Part shown: positions 7,397-12,049 of the stretch, one piece after another | Numbering within the stretch: position 1 is the stretch's first letter | How the letters are laid out: each line of letters starts with the position of its first letter | Source of the DNA: Candidatus Omnitrophota bacterium | Lineage (GTDB): Bacteria > Omnitrophota > Gorgyraeia > Gygaellales > Profunditerraquicolaceae | NCBI GenBank assembly: GCA_028714055.1 | Contig: JAQTNB010000011.1 | Location: 1-12,049, forward strand | Direction of reading: 5' to 3' | Length of the DNA: 12,049 nt | The notes under the pieces: generated by a model | Told to the model about the DNA's origin: nothing | The model's database searches: none | Seen by the model: only the letters and a program-made list of their open reading frames with translations | Program-made: the position numbers and the translations under genes

Positions 7397-9892
7397 ATGA
7401 CCCCGCGCACAAAGCGAAAACTCATTGTCGCCATTGTCCTGGCGCTTATTTTTTCGTTTGTCGGGTGCATCATTTACCTGAACAACGTATACCTCCCCGT
7501 GCGCCTCAAAAGCGAGCTCACCCGGGGCCTCGGCCAATACCTGGGATGCCGCGTTGAGATCGAAAAGATCAAGTTCAACCCGGTCAGGGGGATCATCATA
7601 GAGAATATCGTCGTTTCCGGAGAGGCCGAAGGCAAGACCGAGACCTTCTTTACCGTGCGCCAGGCCTACTTCAATATACTCTACCTGCCGCTGATCACCC
7701 ACCGCCAAATCATCATCCCGGTGCTGCATATCGACTCGCCCCATCTCATCCTGCGTTACGGGACCGACAAGAAGCTGAATATCTCCCGGCTGATCAAGCC
7801 CGCAGGCGCCGGCGCCGGCGCGGAAAAACGCCAGCCCTTGAACCTGATGGTCTATAAAATAAACGCCTTCGGCGGCCGCTGCAACTTCCAGGACGAAAAC
7901 CTGACCCCTGCGTTCATCAAGGCCGCCCAGGAGATAAACATAGGCGTCTCTCTTGAGCTGCCGGCAAAAGCTTCGTTCTTAACGCAGGCGAAAATAGCCT
8001 CCGGAGACGGAAAGTTCGCCAGGGTATCGCTGCAAGGAGCCTATAATCTTTTGAGCAAGCGCCTGGATTGCACCGTAACGGTCATCGAGGCGGCGCTCAA
8101 AGACTTCCTCCCATACCTGAATTCCCTGCCTGTGCGGGTCGAGGCAGGAACGCTTGAAGACGCGTCATTGCGCCTGCAGGCCGATGAAAAAGAACTTAAG
8201 GTAAAGGGCTCAGCGGAGTTTAAGGGCCTGGAGGTCAAAAAGGACGCCCTGGCCATCAAAGGCGACGCAGCGATATCCCCGGAATACGCATATTCCTTCG
8301 CAGAAAGATCGTTTTCCTATCAAGGAACAGTCCGGCTCTCTGGCTGCCAGGCCGCGGGGATACCCGGATATCCCGATAAGGTCGAAGGCATAGCCGGTGA
8401 AATCGCTTTTACGAAAGACGGGCTTGAAACCAAAGGCATAACATTCGAGACGCTTGGGACCCCGGTCGCCCTTTCGGGGACCCTGGAAGGGTTCGCAAAT
8501 CCCCGCCTACAGCTCAAGGCTTCTTCGATAAGCCTCAACCTCGCGAAGATCTCCGATGCCTTTCTGGCCGGAAAACCCGTGAAACTTAGCGGCACGGCAA
8601 AAGCCGACGCCAGGATCGAAGGCGAAGCGCACAAGCTTCCCGCCGGGATCCAGGCCTCCTTAGAGTTATCCCGTGTAAAAGCCGAGGTATCGGGCCTGGC
8701 AAAACCCCTGGAGGAAATAACCGGCCCCCTGGAGCTGACCGCGCAAAGCGCGGCCTGGAAAGGCCTCTCCTTTAATTACCAGGGGATCGCATATGCTTCC
8801 TCGGGAACGGTGAGCAATTTCCAGGAACCGGAGATCGCCCTTGCGCTTTCCTCAAAAGACCTGAACCTCACCTCTGCCCTTAAGATCAAGGACCGTATCG
8901 TAAAAATAGGGGATTTCAGCGGCAGCTACGCCCGTTCGGAATTCAAAGCCAAAGGCTCTGTGGATCTCCATGGCCCCCGCGGGACTTCAGCGCAGATCTC
9001 AGTCGATTCAAAAATACGCATGAGCGACCTTTTTCCTTTTATCCCCGCGCAAACGGCGCAGTTTTTAGAGAAAAACAAGATCGACGGGACCCTGAAGATC
9101 AAAGGGACCGCCGGCGGCAACCCGTCGGATTATAAGAACGCCTCGCTTGACCTCGATGTAGGCTCGGAGGACTTTACCGCGCAGAAACTGAAATTAGAGG
9201 GTCTTTCCTTTGAGCTGACGCAGAAAAACGGCCTGCTCGATATCTCCCATTTTGCGGCACGCGCATACTCGGGAGGCATCTTCCTCGCCTTTACCGCGGA
9301 CCTCAGGCCGGAAAACCCCGCCTACGTGTTGAAATTCGATGCCAAAGGCATTGACCTGGCAAGGCTAATCCAGGATACCGACGCGAAAAATAAGGATATC
9401 GCGGGGCTGCTGGACCTGCGCTTTCAACTGCAGGGAAATACCAAAAGCAGCGCTTCCATAAAAGGCATCGGCGGCTTCTCGGTCAAAGAAGGAAAACTCT
9501 GGCAGCTCAATCTCTTTAAAGGGCTGGGAGAACTCCTGCTCCTGCCGCAATACCGCAATATCGTATTCAACCAGGCCAGGGGTGACCTGCTCATCGAAGA
9601 AGACCATGTCTGGTCTGACGAGCTGGAATTTACCAGTAAAGAACTCAGGGTCAAAGCCCACGGTAAAACCGGCTTTAACGGCTCGCTTGATTATACGGCT
9701 TATCTTGAAGCGAACAAGGCGCTGATCGTGGAGTCGGCGGATATCCGCAAATTCACCGCCGCAGTTTTCGGCGAGCTCTCAAGCGCCCTCTCGATAAAGA
9801 TCGGCGGGACCATCCAGAAACCCACCTATCACGTCCTGCCCTTTCCGACGGACCTCATCAAACAGCTCAAGAATTTTTTCTTAGGTAAGTAG
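7397..9892 (+). CDS. AsmA-family protein, membrane-anchored with a large predicted periplasmic domain
   Basis: AsmA-family proteins, which include TamB and YhdP, are long beta-rich proteins anchored in the inner membrane and thought to carry phospholipids to the outer membrane. The specific role here is inferred from the family only. The 831 residues begin with a basic stretch (RTKRK) and a membrane helix at about 9-28, then VRLKSELTRGLGQYLGCRVEIEKIKF..., typical of AsmA N-termini. A Gly/Ala run at about 135-141, encoded by a small GGCGCC repeat, separates the N-terminal unit from the body. The body has many short alternating beta-type segments. The C-terminal part from about residue 555 resembles the AsmA-like C-terminal region and ends with SSALSIKIGGTIQKPTYHV. 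No Shine-Dalgarno sequence precedes the ATG. C24 follows FVG, a poor lipobox. The gene is divergent from rpsO, and its 3' end overlaps rdgB on the other strand. Confidence 0.85.
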   Translation: MTPRTKRKLIVAIVLALIFSFVGCIIYLNNVYLPVRLKSELTRGLGQYLGCRVEIEKIKFNPVRGIIIENIVVSGEAEGKTETFFTVRQAYFNILYLPLITHRQIIIPVLHIDSPHLILRYGTDKKLNISRLIKPAGAGAGAEKRQPLNLMVYKINAFGGRCNFQDENLTPAFIKAAQEINIGVSLELPAKASFLTQAKIASGDGKFARVSLQGAYNLLSKRLDCTVTVIEAALKDFLPYLNSLPVRVEAGTLEDASLRLQADEKELKVKGSAEFKGLEVKKDALAIKGDAAISPEYAYSFAERSFSYQGTVRLSGCQAAGIPGYPDKVEGIAGEIAFTKDGLETKGITFETLGTPVALSGTLEGFANPRLQLKASSISLNLAKISDAFLAGKPVKLSGTAKADARIEGEAHKLPAGIQASLELSRVKAEVSGLAKPLEEITGPLELTAQSAAWKGLSFNYQGIAYASSGTVSNFQEPEIALALSSKDLNLTSALKIKDRIVKIGDFSGSYARSEFKAKGSVDLHGPRGTSAQISVDSKIRMSDLFPFIPAQTAQFLEKNKIDGTLKIKGTAGGNPSDYKNASLDLDVGSEDFTAQKLKLEGLSFELTQKNGLLDISHFAARAYSGGIFLAFTADLRPENPAYVLKFDAKGIDLARLIQDTDAKNKDIAGLLDLRFQLQGNTKSSASIKGIGGFSVKEGKLWQLNLFKGLGELLLLPQYRNIVFNQARGDLLIEEDHVWSDELEFTSKELRVKAHGKTGFNGSLDYTAYLEANKALIVESADIRKFTAAVFGELSSALSIKIGGTIQKPTYHVLPFPTDLIKQLKNFFLGK

Positions 9893-10475
9893 CGAGGGAC
9901 AAGCGCGCTTTCTTAAGGGCGCGAAAACGGTGGCTTATCCTGTGTTTGACCGCGGGGCCAAGCTGCGCGAAGGTCTTTCTGTATTGCGGGATGATAAAAA
10001 GCGGGTCATAGCCAAACCCGTGCCTTCCTTTGAATTCATACCCGATAAGACCGCTGCATCTGCCTTCCACGACTTTCAACAATCCTTTTTCGTCGGCCAG
10101 GGCCACGGCACAAACGTAACGGGCCTTACGCCGGGCTGGGCTCACCCCCGAGAGGAGCCTCAGGAGCTTTAAGTTGTTCTTCAGGTCGCTTTTTCCTTTG
10201 CCGGCAAAACGGGAAGAATATATCCCGGGCTTCCCGTCAAGCGCATCCACGCAAAGCCCCGAATCTTCTCCCAGGGTAAGCCTTTTGGCATAACGGGCGA
10301 TGGCGAGGGCCTTCTTGGCGGCGTTTTGCTTAAAGGTGGTCCCGTTCTCGATAATGCGCGGCGCATCCGGATACTCCGCGAGGGAGGTGACCTTGAAATC
10401 AAGACCTTTAAGGATCTGGCGGATCTCCCGCAGTTTCTTTGCGTTCTTGGTCGCTACGATAAGCTCCTTTTTCAT
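9867..10475 (-). CDS. rdgB: XTP/dITP pyrophosphatase (RdgB/HAM1 family)
   Basis: This cytoplasmic house-cleaning enzyme hydrolyses dITP, XTP and ITP to monophosphates, keeping deaminated purines out of nucleic acid. The 202 residues match the usual length of about 197. Family motifs are the N-terminal ATKNAKKLREI, the ENGTTF segment (E43), GEDSGLCVDAL with catalytic D71, PGIYSSRFAG at about 83-92, GFGYDPLF at 153-160 and ISHRFRAL at 180-187, which closes the nucleotide pocket. The ATG at 10475 overlaps the rph stop as ATGA. There is no clear Shine-Dalgarno sequence, so translation is probably coupled. The rph-rdgB pairing is common in bacteria. Its last 26 bases overlap, on the opposite strand, the end of the AsmA-family gene, with no terminator between the converging units. 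Confidence 0.95.
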   Translation of the reverse strand: MKKELIVATKNAKKLREIRQILKGLDFKVTSLAEYPDAPRIIENGTTFKQNAAKKALAIARYAKRLTLGEDSGLCVDALDGKPGIYSSRFAGKGKSDLKNNLKLLRLLSGVSPARRKARYVCAVALADEKGLLKVVEGRCSGLIGYEFKGRHGFGYDPLFIIPQYRKTFAQLGPAVKHRISHRFRALKKARLSLATYLRKNS

Positions 10476-11185
10476 AGAAGGTCTTTGAGGAGCTTCTGCT
10501 GCGCCCCGATCAGTTCCTCGATCCCCTTGCTGGCCAGCCCGATAAGCGCATCCATTTTATCCTTGGCAAAGGTGTTGCGTTCGGCAGTCCCCTGTATTTC
10601 GATAAATTCTCCCTTGGAGGTCATCACCACGTTCATATCCACTTCGGCCTTTGAGTCTTCGCTGTAACTCAGATCAAGCATCGGCTGGCCTGAGACGATG
10701 CCGACGCTGGTCGCGGCGACAAAATCGCGCAGGGGTACGCGGGAGATGGTGCCGGCTTTCTTCAGTTTAAGCAGCGCGTCTGCCAGGGCGATAAAGCTGC
10801 CGGTAATGGAGGCGGTGCGGGTCCCTCCGTCACCCTGGATAACGTCGCAGTCAAGCCATACGGTACGCTCTCCCATGGCCTTCATCTCCGTTACCGCGCG
10901 CAATGAACGCCCGACCAGGCGCTGTATCTCATATGTCCTTCCCGAATCTTTGCCCCGCGGAATGCGGCTCTGGCAGGACCGGGGGAGCATGCCATACTCG
11001 GCGGTGACCCAGCCGGTGCCGCTGCCTTTTAAAAACGGCGGGACCGATTCTTCCACCGACGCCGTGCAAATGACTTTCGTATTCCCCAATTCGATGAGGC
11101 ATGACCCTTCGGCATACTGGATAAAATTACGGGTTATGGAAACCCTGCGCATCCGGTCAAAACCCCTGGCATCATCCCTTGTCAT
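10472..11185 (-). CDS. rph: Ribonuclease PH
   Basis: RNase PH is a phosphorolytic 3'-5' exoribonuclease that trims the 3' ends of tRNA precursors; it works as a hexameric ring in the cytoplasm. The 237 residues fit the usual size of about 240. Motifs are ITRNFIQYAEGSCLIELGNTKV near the N-terminus, GRSLRAV at 92-98, QGDGGTRTASITG at 117-129 (phosphate-binding GTR) and DLSYSEDSKAEVDMNVVMT with the acidic residues D177 and D183. The open frame extends upstream to 11248, but AAGGAG five bases before the ATG at 11185 and the family's normal N-terminus support this shorter start. It begins inside the last 14 bases of the fumarase beta gene and ends in a 4-base overlap with rdgB. Together with PNPase this gives two phosphorolytic RNases of the same fold in the window. 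Confidence 0.96.
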   Translation of the reverse strand: MTRDDARGFDRMRRVSITRNFIQYAEGSCLIELGNTKVICTASVEESVPPFLKGSGTGWVTAEYGMLPRSCQSRIPRGKDSGRTYEIQRLVGRSLRAVTEMKAMGERTVWLDCDVIQGDGGTRTASITGSFIALADALLKLKKAGTISRVPLRDFVAATSVGIVSGQPMLDLSYSEDSKAEVDMNVVMTSKGEFIEIQGTAERNTFAKDKMDALIGLASKGIEELIGAQQKLLKDLL

Positions 11186-11708
11186 AGATACTCCTTCCAT
11201 GCGTGTCGATACAGACGATGAGCGGAAAATCCTCAACTTCAAACGCATATATTGCTTCCGGCCCGAGGTCCGGGTAAGCAGTCAGGTTTTTCTTTTTTAC
11301 GTAGCGGCTCAACAGCGCCCCGCACCCGGCGTAGGTCAAAAAATACACTGCTTTGTGCTTCTGGAAACCCCTAGTTACGGAAAGAGAACGCTTCCCTTTG
11401 CCGATAGCAGCCGACATCCCGCCCTGGAGGAGCAGCGGAGTAAACACATCCATGCGGGAACTCGTTGTCGGCCCGCATGACCCGACTGCTTTACCCGGAG
11501 GCGTTGCAGACGGCCCGCAGTAATAGACGACCGACCCCTTAACGTTAAAAGGCGGGTGCCTCTTCTCAAGCAGCGTAACGGCAAGCCGTTTGTGCGCCTG
11601 GTCGCGCGCGGTGTAAATGGTGCCGCTGAGCAATACTTTCTGCCCGGCGTGCAGTGCCGCCAGTTTTTCGTGAGTAAAGGGTAACTGTATCTTTATCGTA
11701 TCAGTCAT
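11172..11708 (-). CDS. Class I fumarate hydratase, beta subunit (C-terminal domain protein)
   Basis: This is the smaller subunit of a two-subunit Fe-S hydratase of the fumarase/L(+)-tartrate dehydratase family, which interconverts fumarate and malate in the TCA cycle or its reductive branch. The 178 residues carry GTIYTARDQAHK (29-40), YYCGPSATPPG (62-72), SCGPTTSSRMD (77-87) and GGMSAAIGKG (96-105), all typical of the family; the ARDxAH and GPTT-RMD segments contribute to the active site. The ATG at 11708 comes one base after the alpha stop (TAACATG) and has no Shine-Dalgarno sequence, so translation is coupled to alpha. The open frame extends upstream to 11762, but that part only shadows the alpha gene. 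Fumarase is favoured over tartrate dehydratase because no tartrate genes are seen nearby, but the two cannot be separated by sequence reading alone. Confidence 0.9.
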   Translation of the reverse strand: MTDTIKIQLPFTHEKLAALHAGQKVLLSGTIYTARDQAHKRLAVTLLEKRHPPFNVKGSVVYYCGPSATPPGKAVGSCGPTTSSRMDVFTPLLLQGGMSAAIGKGKRSLSVTRGFQKHKAVYFLTYAGCGALLSRYVKKKNLTAYPDLGPEAIYAFEVEDFPLIVCIDTHGRSIYDKG

Positions 11709-11709
11709 G

Positions 11710-12049
11710 TTATAGCAGCAGTGAGGCGCTGCGCAGCGCATGGCAGCTGATATTAACCGCAACCGGAAGTCCTGCGATGTGCGTCGGGTGCGTAAGAATG
11801 CGCACTGCCAGCACCGTGCTCTTTCCTCCCAGCCCCATCGGCCCGATACCCAGTTTGTTTATCCGTGATTCCAATTCCCTCTCCAGCCGGGCAGCATTAA
11901 CGTCGACTGCGCGGCTTTGCGGTGTGACTTTCAAAAGAAGCGCCTTCTTTGCCAGGAACCCCGCATAATCGGCGGTACCGCCTATGCCGACCCCTATCAC
12001 ATACGGAGGGCAGGCATCAGGGCCGGCCTCTTTTACCGTATCCACGATA
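11710..12049 (-). CDS. Class I fumarate hydratase, alpha subunit, C-terminal part (5' end beyond the window)
   Basis: About 112 C-terminal codons of the larger Fe-S subunit are present; the family is near 280 residues, so the first 60% lies off the right edge. The piece shows EAGPDACPPYVIGVGIGGTADYA..., then LAKKALL, LGIGPMGLGGKSTVLAV, THPTHIAGLPVAVNISCHALR. From family knowledge, the cysteines in DACPPY and NISCHALR are probably two of the three ligands of the catalytic [4Fe-4S] cluster; their spacing of 89 residues is close to that between the second and third ligands of the single-chain Leishmania enzyme. The frame stays open to the window edge. It is followed one base later by the beta subunit, the usual order of the two-subunit enzyme, and then by rph and rdgB. 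Confidence 0.9.
   Translation of the reverse strand, partial: IVDTVKEAGPDACPPYVIGVGIGGTADYAGFLAKKALLLKVTPQSRAVDVNAARLERELESRINKLGIGPMGLGGKSTVLAVRILTHPTHIAGLPVAVNISCHALRSASLLL

Noticed and set aside
7420..7471. AsmA-family N-terminus as a lipoprotein signal peptide with C24 as the lipidated residue
   Set aside because: The sequence before the cysteine is F-V-G, with Phe where Leu, Val or Ile is expected, and family members are normally held by an uncleaved membrane helix.
7805..7823. GGCGCC tandem repeat as a phase-variation tract
   Set aside because: There are only about three copies of a six-base unit that keep the frame; it encodes a short Gly/Ala linker.
9870..9884. AAGAATTTTTTCTT as a terminator for the AsmA-family gene
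   Set aside because: A five-pair A/T stem is too weak, and the T-run is the coding sequence for Asn-Phe-Phe before the stop codon.
9901..9926. Inverted repeat CGCGCT...GGCGCG near the convergent junction, as a bidirectional terminator
   Set aside because: The stem is only five or six pairs, including a wobble, and no T-run follows on either strand. It lies in the rdgB coding sequence for a basic ARLKKA-type tail.
11186..11248. A 21-residue N-terminal extension of RNase PH
   Set aside because: The extension is read in another frame of the fumarase beta gene, and AAGGAG marks the ATG at 11185.

Overview
The window looks like core, vertically inherited chromosome of a Gram-negative-type bacterium. 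The strongest hint is the AsmA-family protein, which belongs to lineages with an outer membrane. The gene set, protein style and moderately high GC would fit an uncultivated lineage such as Omnitrophota. That placement is an inference from general resemblance and was not tested by any search. I see no insertion sequence, phage gene, CRISPR array, tRNA or rRNA, and no gene-free stretch longer than about 130 bases.

Three transcription units are visible. (1) A leftward operon, rpsO-pnp-ftsK-rodZ-rimO-pgsA, starts from a clear sigma70-type promoter (TTGACT, 17 bp, TATAAT) near 7308-7336 and runs off the left edge inside pgsA. It joins ribosomal protein S15, the exoribonuclease PNPase, the DNA translocase FtsK, a RodZ-like cell-shape protein, the S12 methylthiotransferase RimO and phosphatidylglycerophosphate synthase. 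(2) A single rightward gene for an 831-residue AsmA-family membrane-anchored protein starts divergently from its own promoter (TTGACA, 17 bp, TACTAT). The predicted transcription start falls on the A of its ATG, so its mRNA is probably leaderless. (3) A leftward unit enters from the right edge: class I (Fe-S) fumarase alpha (3' part only), fumarase beta, RNase PH and the XTP/dITP pyrophosphatase RdgB. It converges on the AsmA-family gene, and the two coding regions overlap tail to tail by 26 bp with no visible terminator.

The genes are packed very tightly. Start and stop codons overlap in ATGA or GTGA form at ftsK, rimO, pgsA and rdgB, and several internal starts lack a Shine-Dalgarno sequence, so translation is probably coupled. 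Three starts should be set shorter than the longest open frame: pnp (ATG at 6939), rph (ATG at 11185) and rpsO (TTG at 7266, giving the standard 89-residue S15).

The least ordinary part is the 130-bp divergent control region between rpsO and the AsmA-family gene. It holds two interlocked perfect inverted repeats (8 and 9 bp, order A-B-A'-B'). The A'-B' block is centred almost exactly midway between the two predicted transcription starts. I found no convincing new multi-gene system; the remaining observations are sequence-level oddities in known families.
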